Shown: positions 16,242 through 24,549 of the stretch, in pieces
How positions within the stretch are numbered: position 1 is the stretch's first letter
Layout of the letters: the number at the start of each line of letters is the position of its first letter
NCBI GenBank assembly: GCA_022647575.1
Contig: JALCKY010000001.1
Span: 896,125-960,124 of the forward strand
Length of the DNA stretch: 64,000 nt
Direction: 5' to 3'
From: Lachnospiraceae bacterium
Lineage (GTDB): Bacteria; Bacillota; Clostridia; Lachnospirales; Lachnospiraceae
The notes under the pieces: model-generated
What the model saw: only the letters and a program-made list of their open reading frames with translations
The model's database searches: none
What the model was told of the DNA's origin: nothing
Program-made: the position numbers and the translations under genes

Positions 16242-18160
16242 GCAGTCTCCCCCGATTCCGAAGTATCGTATCCGCCCATCTTATCAAGAGTTCTCCGGAA
16301 TTCTTCACTCTTCAGGATTTTCAGAAATGTCTGCATCATCGGAAGCTCAAGAGTTTCCTTTTCCATCGCGAACTGATACTCTTCGCTTCCCACCGGCAGA
16401 AAATCCAGACCCATCGCGTGCGCTGCCGAGTAGATTCCCATGCCGGCATCCGCACCTCCGTTCTTGATCAGCGCGGCTACCGCCATGTGCGTCGACGCTT
16501 CGGTTTCGTAGCCGCTGATTTCTTCCGGACGGATTCCCAGTTTCTTCAGCTGATAGTCAAAAAGCACTCTTGTCCCGGCGCCCCGCTGCCGGTTGATGTA
16601 TCTGCATTTTTTCAGATCTCCGATTCCCCGGATTCCCAGCGGGTTTCCCTTCTGAACCAGGATTCCCTGAATTCGCACCACGCCCTTCACCAGCACCATT
16701 TTCCGGTCAGGAAACATTTTCCTCATGACCGGAATGTTGTAGAGACCTGTTTCTTCATCCAGAAGATGGGTCGGAGCCAGATGGGCCTCTCCCCGTTTCA
16801 GCGCCATCAGTCCCCCGAGAGAACCGACATGCGTGCTGGAAAGAAAGGTTCCGGGACTCTCCTTTGTCATCAGGTCCGCAATCACATCCATGATCGGGTC
16901 ATGGCTGCCGATTGACACCAGCGTATGTCCGATTTCATCGGGCGTCCGGTATAGTTCCACCGTCACTTCTTCTCCGGCCTCAAAGCCTTCCCTGCTGCGC
17001 GGAATGACGCAGAACCCGTCTGCGCGGACCAGGCTCATGGCCGAAGCCGCTCCGCGTGCAAGCGGAGAAGCGATGTATCGGTCATGGACCTCACCGATTT
17101 TCACCTGCACGTATTCTTCGTTCTTCAGGGAAGAAACCAGTCTTCCGGAAAGCCGTGCCTTCACGGAACGGGGCGTCTTCTGATTCTCACCGGAGAACAG
17201 ATTCATTACCGGCACTGCAAATTTCCGGAAGTCCAGATAGGCGGAGACCGGATATCCCGGCAGACCGATGACCGGCTTCCCGGATGCTTCCGCCAGAATG
17301 ACCGGCTTCCCGGGTTTCATCGAGACCCCGTGGACAAAGACCTTTCCGAGTTCTTCCAGCACCGGTTCGGAATAGTCTTCACGCCCCGCGCTTGAGCCTG
17401 CATTCAGGATGACCATATCGTTCTCCTTCAGGGCTTTTCTCACCGCTTCCCGGATTTCCCCATAGTCATCCTTTACGATTCCGTAGCGCAGGGGAATGCC
17501 GCCGGCTTCTTCCGTCAGGGCGGCAAACATACGCGAATTCGATTCCAGTATGCTTCCTTCCGGAAGCGTCTTCGCAGGGTCTGCTGCTTCCTCCGGCTCC
17601 ATGATTTCCGTTCCGGTCGGAATGATTCCGACCCTCGGGCGGCGGAGCACGGAAATCTGCGTAACGCCGCCGGAAAGAAGAACGCCCAGGTCCGCCGGTA
17701 TAATTTTATGTAAACCATGAAGGATCATTTCCCCTTCTGCTATATCTTCTCCGACCGGACGCACATACTGCCAGGCGGGAACCGAAGACAGGATTCTGAC
17801 CCGGTCCTTCGAACCGGTTTCCAGAAGTTCTTCCGCCATGATGACGGCATCGTACGGCGGCTTCACCGGATCGCCGGTATCCACCGGCAGATAGTCTTCT
17901 CCCTCTTTCAGCTCTGCAGGGGAGGTTTCGGAAGCACCTTTCGTATGGGAGGAAATAACCGCAATGCCGTCCATCGCTGCGGCATTGAACAGCGGGGAAC
18001 AGCATTTGGCAAAAACAGCCGTCTCTGTCACGCGTCCGAAGGATTCGCGTACCGGTATGGTCTCACTCGTTCTGACGGCCAGAGTGGAAACCGCAGAGAT
18101 GTATGTGCCGAGTGCCTCTTCCGGAGTCACGGTCCGAAGATACAATTTTCGCATGCTCAT
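16229..18160 (-). CDS. moeA: MoeA fused to periplasmic-binding-like domain
   Basis: A 643-residue two-part protein. Residues 1 to about 405 are MoeA, which inserts metal into adenylylated molybdopterin; GIIPTGTEI, ILNAGSSAGREDY and GLPGYPVSAYLDF are family motifs. From about 415 a LysR/PBP-like domain follows (SIGSHDPIMDVIADLM, INRQRGAGTRVLFDYQLKKL), as in known MoeA fusions of Firmicutes and archaea. There is no signal peptide, so the binding domain is cytoplasmic and may sense metal or oxyanion. It follows a second moeA by 12 bases, suggesting separate roles for the two copies. Confidence 0.9.
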   Translation of the reverse strand: MSMRKLYLRTVTPEEALGTYISAVSTLAVRTSETIPVRESFGRVTETAVFAKCCSPLFNAAAMDGIAVISSHTKGASETSPAELKEGEDYLPVDTGDPVKPPYDAVIMAEELLETGSKDRVRILSSVPAWQYVRPVGEDIAEGEMILHGLHKIIPADLGVLLSGGVTQISVLRRPRVGIIPTGTEIMEPEEAADPAKTLPEGSILESNSRMFAALTEEAGGIPLRYGIVKDDYGEIREAVRKALKENDMVILNAGSSAGREDYSEPVLEELGKVFVHGVSMKPGKPVILAEASGKPVIGLPGYPVSAYLDFRKFAVPVMNLFSGENQKTPRSVKARLSGRLVSSLKNEEYVQVKIGEVHDRYIASPLARGAASAMSLVRADGFCVIPRSREGFEAGEEVTVELYRTPDEIGHTLVSIGSHDPIMDVIADLMTKESPGTFLSSTHVGSLGGLMALKRGEAHLAPTHLLDEETGLYNIPVMRKMFPDRKMVLVKGVVRIQGILVQKGNPLGIRGIGDLKKCRYINRQRGAGTRVLFDYQLKKLGIRPEEISGYETEASTHMAVAALIKNGGADAGMGIYSAAHAMGLDFLPVGSEEYQFAMEKETLELPMMQTFLKILKSEEFRRTLDKMGGYDTSESGETAWES

Positions 18161-18172
18161 TCTTTCATCCTT

Positions 18173-19417
18173 TCAGAAAAGATGGACGTCAACCGCCTCG
18201 CCGCAGCGCAGGCCTTCGGAGTCGCGTCCGATTTCAATGTATCCGTCCGCCTCGGAAAGAATCCGGATCAGTCCTGATTTTCCGAACAGCGGCGTTACCA
18301 GTCTTCTGCCGTCGCTTCCAATCTCCCGTGAAACCGTGACCGGCTGACAGGTCAGCCGTCCCGGTGCCGAAGGCAGATTGACGGCAAGCCTTCCGGACAC
18401 AGGAATTTCTTCTGCCTCTCCGGTCAGACGGCACTGCAGCTTCTTCATCAGAATCCGGAAAACCATCATGGCTGCAGCCGGATGGCCCGGCAGTCCGAGA
18501 AGAAGCGTATCGCTTTGACGGTCACAGGCGATCACGGTCGGCTTCCCCGGTTTCAGCGCCAGGCCGTGCGCCAGAAGTCCGCCATCCGAAATCTCACGGA
18601 AAACCCGTGCCGCTGCATCCTTTTTTCCTTTCGAGCTTCCGCCGGAAACAGCCACGATGTCCGACTGCTGCATGGCTTCGAGTATTTCCTTCTTCAGAAG
18701 CGTCTCATCGTCCCTGACAACTTTTTTTGCATTTACCGTCATTCCGAAGGATTCCGCAAGAGCTGACAGCATATCCGTGTTGATATCCCTGACCTGCCCT
18801 TTCCGCGGCTTCTCTTCCGGCCGGACCAGTTCATCGCCTGTGGAGAAAATGGTCAGGCTCCATTTCCGGAACACGCGCACTTCCCGGATGCCGGCCGCCG
18901 AAAGGACTCCCAGATCCTGCGGACGCAGTTTTTTTCCGCTTTTCAGCAGGACCCGTCCGGACTGAATATCCTCATCTTCCCTCACCGTGTTTTCTCCGCA
19001 GGTTACCGCCCTGCAGATGCCTGCTTCCGATGCGGAAAATTCTTCCGTATCCTCCAGCATCACGACCGCATCGCTCCCCGGAGGAAGCATCCCGCCCGTC
19101 GGAATCAGGGCACATTTCCCGGGGCTGACGGAAAACAGAGCTTCTTCCCCCATGACGATTTCCCCGCAGATTTCCAGAACAGAGGGAATCGTTCCGGAAG
19201 CGCCCCCGGTATCGGATGCCCTTACCGCATAGCCGTCCACCGTCGAGCGGGCAAATCCCGGAACATCCTCTTCTGCGCGGACGTCTTCGCTGAGGATGCG
19301 TCCGAGCGCCGACCGGAAAGGAATGCTTTCCGTTTTCTTCTTCCATCCGGAAAACTCTATCACCAGTTTTTCAGTCACTTCTTCAACTGTCTGTACATCA
19401 AGGAAGACTTCTGCCAT
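18173..19417 (-). CDS. moeA: Molybdopterin molybdenumtransferase
   Basis: A 414-residue MoeA with all four domains: the split N-terminal segments (ARSTVDGYAVRASD), the catalytic domain (FSTGDELV, VSGGSSKGKKD), and the C-terminal beta domain. It catalyses metal insertion into adenylyl-molybdopterin. In an operon with a tungstate importer and an aldehyde ferredoxin oxidoreductase, the physiological metal is probably tungsten; this is inference. Its start lies 20 bases inside the end of the ATPase gene. Confidence 0.92.
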   Translation of the reverse strand: MAEVFLDVQTVEEVTEKLVIEFSGWKKKTESIPFRSALGRILSEDVRAEEDVPGFARSTVDGYAVRASDTGGASGTIPSVLEICGEIVMGEEALFSVSPGKCALIPTGGMLPPGSDAVVMLEDTEEFSASEAGICRAVTCGENTVREDEDIQSGRVLLKSGKKLRPQDLGVLSAAGIREVRVFRKWSLTIFSTGDELVRPEEKPRKGQVRDINTDMLSALAESFGMTVNAKKVVRDDETLLKKEILEAMQQSDIVAVSGGSSKGKKDAAARVFREISDGGLLAHGLALKPGKPTVIACDRQSDTLLLGLPGHPAAAMMVFRILMKKLQCRLTGEAEEIPVSGRLAVNLPSAPGRLTCQPVTVSREIGSDGRRLVTPLFGKSGLIRILSEADGYIEIGRDSEGLRCGEAVDVHLF

Positions 19418-20108
19418 TCCTGTCCTCTCCTTCTGCCATGCCGTAGAATTCCAGATACTTCTTCAGTTCCCGGCTTTGCGGGTTCGCAAGAATTTTCCTG
19501 CACGCACCGGACTCAGCAGCTTTCCCTTCCTCCAGAAAGAGCAGGTCGTCAGCGATCCGGTACGCCTGTGCAACGGAATGCGTGACAAGAATGGCGGCGC
19601 ATCCGGTTCTTTTCACATAGCCTTTTATGATCTGTTCGGACAGGAGCGCAGACTCCATATCCATCGAAGCCGTCGGCTCATCGAGGAGAAGCAGTCCGTA
19701 ATCCTTCATCAGCAGTCTTGCCAGTGCCATCTTCTGCGTCTCTCCGCCGGAAAGGCGCGATGCTTTCCTGTCTGAAAGGCTGTCCAGCTTCATTTCCCGG
19801 ATCAGCTGCTCCGCCCTGCTCCGTGCCTCAATGTTCTTCCTTTCCGCATTCAGAAGCAGATTCTTTTTCAGGGACAGGTCAAATGCATAGCTGTGCTGCG
19901 GCATGTATCCGACCGTCACGGAAGGATCCGGCTTTCCCCGGAACCCCTCATCCGGCCGGAGAATCCCTGCCAGAATCCTGAGATAAGTTGATTTTCCGGA
20001 ACCGTTTGCACCGATCATGGCACAGATTCTGCCGGCCCCGCAGGTCTGTTCCCCAACGGAAAGCACGGTTTCGGTTCCATACGTCTTTCTGAGTGCCGGC
20101 AGGTTCAT
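19398..20108 (-). CDS. tupC: Tungstate ABC transporter ATP-binding protein
   Basis: A 236-residue ABC ATPase. Walker A is IGANGSGKST, the signature is LSGGETQKMALARLL, and Walker B is LLLLDEPTASMD; the switch histidine is in LVTHSV. It lacks the C-terminal molybdate-binding regulatory domain of ModC, which fits the short TupC form. With TupA and TupB it would power oxyanion import. It overlaps tupB by four bases. A molybdate or vanadate specificity cannot be excluded. Confidence 0.87.
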   Translation of the reverse strand: MNLPALRKTYGTETVLSVGEQTCGAGRICAMIGANGSGKSTYLRILAGILRPDEGFRGKPDPSVTVGYMPQHSYAFDLSLKKNLLLNAERKNIEARSRAEQLIREMKLDSLSDRKASRLSGGETQKMALARLLMKDYGLLLLDEPTASMDMESALLSEQIIKGYVKRTGCAAILVTHSVAQAYRIADDLLFLEEGKAAESGACRKILANPQSRELKKYLEFYGMAEGEDRNGRSLP

Positions 20109-20791
20109 CGCTTCATCCTCCCCTGCAGAGCAGATGAAAGAATGGTCAGCAAAAGATAAAGCAGAAAGAGAATGATTCCCAGCGCCAGTGCCGTCCTGAA
20201 GTCTCCGGACCCGGTATCATTCATGATTGCCGTCGTCATGACATTTGTCTTATAGGCGATTGCGCCTCCTACGATGGAGACGGCGCCCACCTCCGCCAGT
20301 GCCCTTCCGAGGGCAAGAATATAAATGGTTACGATCTGATAGCGGCTCTCACGGATGATCAGGGACAGGGTCCTGCGCCTGTTCAGTCCCATTCCCCTGC
20401 AGGTCTCCTTCACCGCCGGAGCAATCGCTTCCACGGACGACTCCGTCATGCCTGCCGCGATCGGGATCAGGAGAAGCACCTGTGCGACAATCATCCCCTC
20501 CACGGTATAAAGCAGTTTCAGTCCCCTGAGGGGCCCGACTCCGGAAAACATCAGATAGCACAGCAAACCGCACACTACGGGCGGAAAGCCCATGAATGTG
20601 CGGTTCAGGATCAGAAGAATTTTTCTTCCCGGAAAGGAAGCGCTCCCATACAGGACCCCAAGGGGAACTCCTGCTGCGAGCGCAATCAAAGAACTTGCCA
20701 GGCTCATGCGGAGCGTGACGCCGACAATGTTTCCCAGCAAACTGCTGCCGGAAAGGATCATTTGAAGCGCTTCGCGCAGGGCACTTCCCAT
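20105..20791 (-). CDS. tupB: Tungstate ABC transporter permease
   Basis: A 228-residue integral membrane protein with about five or six hydrophobic helices and the EAA-type cytoplasmic loop near residues 133-152 (AVKETCRGMGLNRRRTLSL). The sequence RALAEVGAVSIVGGAIAYKTNVMTTAI is typical of TupB permeases. It follows tupA with a one-base overlap. It would form the membrane channel of the tungstate importer. Confidence 0.87.
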   Translation of the reverse strand: MGSALREALQMILSGSSLLGNIVGVTLRMSLASSLIALAAGVPLGVLYGSASFPGRKILLILNRTFMGFPPVVCGLLCYLMFSGVGPLRGLKLLYTVEGMIVAQVLLLIPIAAGMTESSVEAIAPAVKETCRGMGLNRRRTLSLIIRESRYQIVTIYILALGRALAEVGAVSIVGGAIAYKTNVMTTAIMNDTGSGDFRTALALGIILFLLYLLLTILSSALQGRMKR

Positions 20792-21948
20792 CAGCTCTCT
20801 ACATTTCCTTCATTTGCCACAAATGTCAGGAAAGTGGCCTTGTCTGAAAGGATATAGGCATTTTTCTCATTCGCCATCATCAGGCATGCTCCCATTCCGG
20901 CATTTGAATAATTATACCAGTCTGTGTAATTCGCAATGCTTTCCTGATCTGTCGTAATGCCCAGATCTTCCGGCCAGAGAGTCACTTCCTTGGAATGCGT
21001 GCCGGACTTATCTCCGCGGGATACAAACGGATACTTGCCGTCCGCGATTTTCTTGAAAGCATCTTTTACCGTTGCAGCCTCACGGACTTTTGCAGGATCG
21101 TCAGACGGTCCGCAGAGCACAAAGTAATTATACATGAATGAAATCCGCTCTGCATCATATCCGTCAAGTTTCATGCTGTAGCCTGCTTCGATGAAAGCCT
21201 CTTCCTGCTTCTTGGAATGAACCAGGATGAGATCCGCATTTCCGGCCTCCGCTGCCGCAATGGCCTTTCCCGTGCCTGCCGATGCGACCTCGACGTCATA
21301 GCCGTATTCTTTTTCGAATACCGGCAGGAGATAGTCCAGAAGACCGGAATCATTGACGGAAGTTGTCGTGGAAAGACGGATTGTCTTTGTTCCCTTTTCC
21401 GCCTTGGCAATTTCCCCTTTATAGACCGGAGCTTTTTCCAGGACCGTAAACAGGGATTCTCCGAAATCCTCTTTCCCATAGGAAGCTTCCAGGTTTTCCC
21501 CTTCCTCGGAAGTCAGCCAGTGGATCAGGGCTTTTGCCCCCTCCGAATTGATGGCTACTCCGTCGACCGGATTGCTGTCCGCATCCTTGAAGGGAGCATC
21601 GGGATTCACGGCTTCCAGACTGTACGTGTTCTTCATGTCGTCATCTTTTTCGTACAGGATCTGAATTCCGACAGAACCGACACCGCCCGCCGCCTGGGAA
21701 GTCGTCTGTGATTCCGCAGCAGATGCTGTATCGGAAGCAGCTGTCGATTCCGCCGAGACTGCTGCGGAACTTCCTGCAGCTGATTCCGCACTCTGAGATT
21801 TTGATGCCGCAGCGGAAGCCGCCGCTGAAGATGCAGACGAAACGGCTGCAGAAGAACCAGCTGCGGAAGAACCGCAGGCACAGACGCCTGCTGCCAGCAT
21901 GCCGGCCATCAGGAAAGCCATTGCTCTCTTCATTTTATTTTCCTTCAT
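20791..21948 (-). CDS. tupA: Tungstate-binding lipoprotein, circularly permuted
   Basis: A 385-residue extracytoplasmic binding protein: signal sequence with lipobox cysteine at 25, an Ala/Ser-rich linker to about 92, then the ligand-binding fold. The oxyanion motif LSTTTSVNDSGLLDYLLPVF, normally at the start of mature TupA, begins at residue 192. The block ILYEKDDDMKNTYSL through GKEDFGESLFTVLE (residues 97-171), which I know as the C-terminal part of TupA, precedes it. The protein ends at FLTFVANEGNVES, exactly where that block would normally continue. The domain order therefore looks circularly permuted. It is adjacent to tupB. Confidence 0.85.
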   Translation of the reverse strand: MKENKMKRAMAFLMAGMLAAGVCACGSSAAGSSAAVSSASSAAASAAASKSQSAESAAGSSAAVSAESTAASDTASAAESQTTSQAAGGVGSVGIQILYEKDDDMKNTYSLEAVNPDAPFKDADSNPVDGVAINSEGAKALIHWLTSEEGENLEASYGKEDFGESLFTVLEKAPVYKGEIAKAEKGTKTIRLSTTTSVNDSGLLDYLLPVFEKEYGYDVEVASAGTGKAIAAAEAGNADLILVHSKKQEEAFIEAGYSMKLDGYDAERISFMYNYFVLCGPSDDPAKVREAATVKDAFKKIADGKYPFVSRGDKSGTHSKEVTLWPEDLGITTDQESIANYTDWYNYSNAGMGACLMMANEKNAYILSDKATFLTFVANEGNVES

Positions 21949-21961
21949 CTTTTCCCCTTCT

Positions 21962-22381
21962 TTATTTCATCTTGATGGCATCGACCGGGCAGGCTTTCTG
22001 ACAAAGCCCGCACCCGACGCATTTTTCCGGTGCCGTAAGAACAGCATAGGTTTTGATATCGCCTTTTTCTTTCGGCATGGAAATCTCAAGGCAGTCGAAA
22101 TGACAGTTGATGACGCAGAGCGAGCACCCGTAGCATGATTTTATGTCAACTGATGGCTTTGTCCATTTTTTCCTGTCCGTGCGGAATGTCGGCATCCCGT
22201 TTCCGTTCAGGATTGCTCCTTTCGGGCATCCCCGCCCGCAGACGCCGCATTCAACGCAGAGATCCGGGTCAATGACATGCCGTTCTTTGGGTTTTCCCGT
22301 AATTGCCCCTGCCGGGCAGTTCCTGGCACACAGCGTGCAGCCGACGCATTCCTCTGTGATGTAATAGGCCATATCAGCCAC
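21962..22381 (-). CDS. Polyferredoxin with four 4Fe-4S motifs
   Basis: A 139-residue protein with four CxxCxxCxxxC motifs: CVGCTLCARNC, CVECGVCGRGC, CYGCSLCVINC and CVGCGLCQKAC. They could hold up to four [4Fe-4S] clusters; clusters one/two and three/four look like two tandem ferredoxin pairs. Located between moaD and tupA, directly after the aldehyde oxidoreductase, it is the likely electron partner or subunit of that enzyme. Its start overlaps moaD by eight bases. Confidence 0.88.
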   Translation of the reverse strand: MADMAYYITEECVGCTLCARNCPAGAITGKPKERHVIDPDLCVECGVCGRGCPKGAILNGNGMPTFRTDRKKWTKPSVDIKSCYGCSLCVINCHFDCLEISMPKEKGDIKTYAVLTAPEKCVGCGLCQKACPVDAIKMK

Positions 22382-22622
22382 CTCCTGACGGCGAAAGAAG
22401 GACTACGGTATCGCCGTCCCGTGCTTCCGTTTTCATGTCGCACTGAATTCCGTTTTTCATGACGATGCATTCCCGCAGATCTTTTACTTTTACTTTGGAA
22501 GAAAGTTTGGAATTCTCGATGACCGTCGGCAGCATGGTTTCAATCCGGCCGGCCTTCAGGGAAAGTTCTCCGACTCCCGTTTTCAGACGCATCGTACCGA
22601 ATATCTTCAGGGTCACCATCAT
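22374..22622 (-). CDS. moaD: MoaD/ThiS-like sulfur carrier protein
   Basis: An 82-residue beta-grasp protein ending in SPSGGG. The C-terminal Gly-Gly is what MoaD proteins use as thiocarboxylate to donate sulfur to the pterin dithiolene. Position between the aldehyde oxidoreductase and its ferredoxin supports a role in tungstopterin assembly rather than thiamine synthesis. It overlaps the aldehyde oxidoreductase gene by four bases. MoaD-like genes are common companions of AOR genes. Confidence 0.82.
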   Translation of the reverse strand: MMVTLKIFGTMRLKTGVGELSLKAGRIETMLPTVIENSKLSSKVKVKDLRECIVMKNGIQCDMKTEARDGDTVVLLSPSGGG

Positions 22623-24526
22623 GCACTCTCTCCTATTATTCCGAGCCTGCGCAGCGTCTCCTTGGTCGGCAGTCCGTTTCTGTCCCAGCCGCGGGCTTCG
22701 TAGTACGTTTTCTTCAGTCTCTGAAGAGGCACTCTGCTTCTTGGGTTATCCGGCTCCTGCGGTTCATCCGTCAGACGTTTCGCCAGCGTATCGTCCCTGG
22801 CACTGACTCCGAAGCGTTGGTTTACATAACGTTCCAAATTGTATCCGCGCTCCCCGGCCTGCATGTACTGTCCGAAGGTCATGGACATGCCCGTTGCCAG
22901 TTCGAACCCCCTCGTCTGAGGGAAGATCGGAAGATGGATGGCGAGCGCCAGAGGATTCTTGTTCAGGATCCGGAGAACGCCTCCCAGGTACGGCAGCATC
23001 TTATTGACCGCCTTTGTATATGGGGCATTCGGATGGGAAATGAGCGGTGCCGGCAGAATCGCATAGGAAGTAAACAGGCACTGTCCGGAAGCAGACAGCA
23101 TTTCCATCAGGTCCTGGAACATCATCGTCAGGTCCGCCTTGGCGTGCGGCGTCAGCGGATCCATCGCCAGTCCGAGTCCTTCCATGATGACATTGTAACC
23201 TCCGTTCAGGTGACAGCCTCCGCGGTTGGAAACCGCATAGCCAAGTCCCTGTCCGACGGCTCCTCTCGGCGTATACGCTGCCAGCTCAAGACCTTTCGCA
23301 TGGATGGCGAACTCTTTTCCGCCGTACTTCTCCGACAGGCGTTTCGAACCCTCTGCCAGTTCATTGCCGATTCCTTCCCGGCGGGCGATCCTGTTCCAGA
23401 TTTCCGTAATGCCGTCCGTCTTTCCGAACTCAAGTCCGTTTTTCCAGAGACCTTTTTCATTTGCCTCCATCGCCCAGGCCAGAGTCGATGCTGCGGAAAT
23501 GGTATCCATTCCCAGCTCATCCAGACGGTTGTTCCATTCATTGATTTTATCGATATCATCATTCAGGATTCCGGCTCCGAGCAGGCCGAGGGTTTCCAGT
23601 TCCGGACCCTTGACCTCTTTCCCGTTCACCATGACGGAACGGGCACATTTAATCGGACAGGACACGCATCCGCGGTTGCGGATGTTGCAGTTCTCTGCCA
23701 GATACTCGCCGTTCACTTTTTCAAAATGATCATACTGCCCGTACTTGTAATTCCGCGTAGCCAGCATGTGTCTCATCTGCATCGGGCTGACCAGTCCGGC
23801 GGTTCCGAGACGCGGCAGGAAATCCCCCGGCAGCGGATGTCCCGTGAGATACTTGAACCAGCTCTTGTTGTGTTTCTTCATTCCTGCCGGATTTGCAACC
23901 GGGACATCCTTCGTCCCGAATACCGTGATAGCCTTGACGTTCTTGGAACCGAGTACAGCTCCGACGCCGGCTCTTCCCGCCACTCTCTCGCCGCTGACGA
24001 TGGAAGCATAGCGGACCAGGTTCTCTCCTGCCGGGCCGATGACGATTTTTCCTGCATGCGGATCCGGAAGTGCTTCCTGAGCCGCGGTCGTTTCCATTCC
24101 CCAGAGGCTTCCGGCATCATGGAAAGTCACGCGGTCATTCACGATTTCGATCCAGACAGGACTGCTGCATTTTCCTGAAAGAATGATGCCGTCGTATCCG
24201 GCTTTCTTCAGGAAATACCCGAAAGTGCCGCCGCAGTTGGAAGAGGCAAGAAACCCTGTCTGCGGAGACAGGGTTGAAATATCAAAGCGGCTGGAACTCG
24301 GTGCACCGGTGCCGGTAAGCGGTCCCGTCATGATGACCAGATGGTTCGCTTCCGAAAGAGCTTCTTCCTTTCCGGTCAGAAGCTTGTTCAGGATCCAGGC
24401 CGCCATCGTCTTGCCGCCGATGAAGAGCTTCCGCTCGCGGTCGGAAATGTGATAGTCCTTAAGGGATCCGTCCGTCAGATTGATCTGCAGGACTTTTCCC
24501 ATATAACCGCCGTAACGGCTTTTCAT
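22619..24526 (-). CDS. aor: Tungsten aldehyde ferredoxin oxidoreductase
   Basis: A 635-residue member of the AOR family, which interconverts aldehydes and carboxylates with ferredoxin using a W-bispterin cofactor and one [4Fe-4S] cluster. Visible features are the GKVLQINLTDG start, GPLTGTGAPSSSRFDIS pterin-binding region, and cluster cysteines in RGCVSCPIKCAR with a further cysteine near the C-terminus. The start at 24526 follows AGGAG by eight bases; the longer open frame upstream runs into the preceding dehydrogenase. It heads the tungsten-cofactor cluster and may supply aldehyde to the adjacent (broken) alcohol dehydrogenase. Confidence 0.9.
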   Translation of the reverse strand: MKSRYGGYMGKVLQINLTDGSLKDYHISDRERKLFIGGKTMAAWILNKLLTGKEEALSEANHLVIMTGPLTGTGAPSSSRFDISTLSPQTGFLASSNCGGTFGYFLKKAGYDGIILSGKCSSPVWIEIVNDRVTFHDAGSLWGMETTAAQEALPDPHAGKIVIGPAGENLVRYASIVSGERVAGRAGVGAVLGSKNVKAITVFGTKDVPVANPAGMKKHNKSWFKYLTGHPLPGDFLPRLGTAGLVSPMQMRHMLATRNYKYGQYDHFEKVNGEYLAENCNIRNRGCVSCPIKCARSVMVNGKEVKGPELETLGLLGAGILNDDIDKINEWNNRLDELGMDTISAASTLAWAMEANEKGLWKNGLEFGKTDGITEIWNRIARREGIGNELAEGSKRLSEKYGGKEFAIHAKGLELAAYTPRGAVGQGLGYAVSNRGGCHLNGGYNVIMEGLGLAMDPLTPHAKADLTMMFQDLMEMLSASGQCLFTSYAILPAPLISHPNAPYTKAVNKMLPYLGGVLRILNKNPLALAIHLPIFPQTRGFELATGMSMTFGQYMQAGERGYNLERYVNQRFGVSARDDTLAKRLTDEPQEPDNPRSRVPLQRLKKTYYEARGWDRNGLPTKETLRRLGIIGESA

Positions 24527-24549
24527 AGGCTTATCTCCTGTCTGATGTC

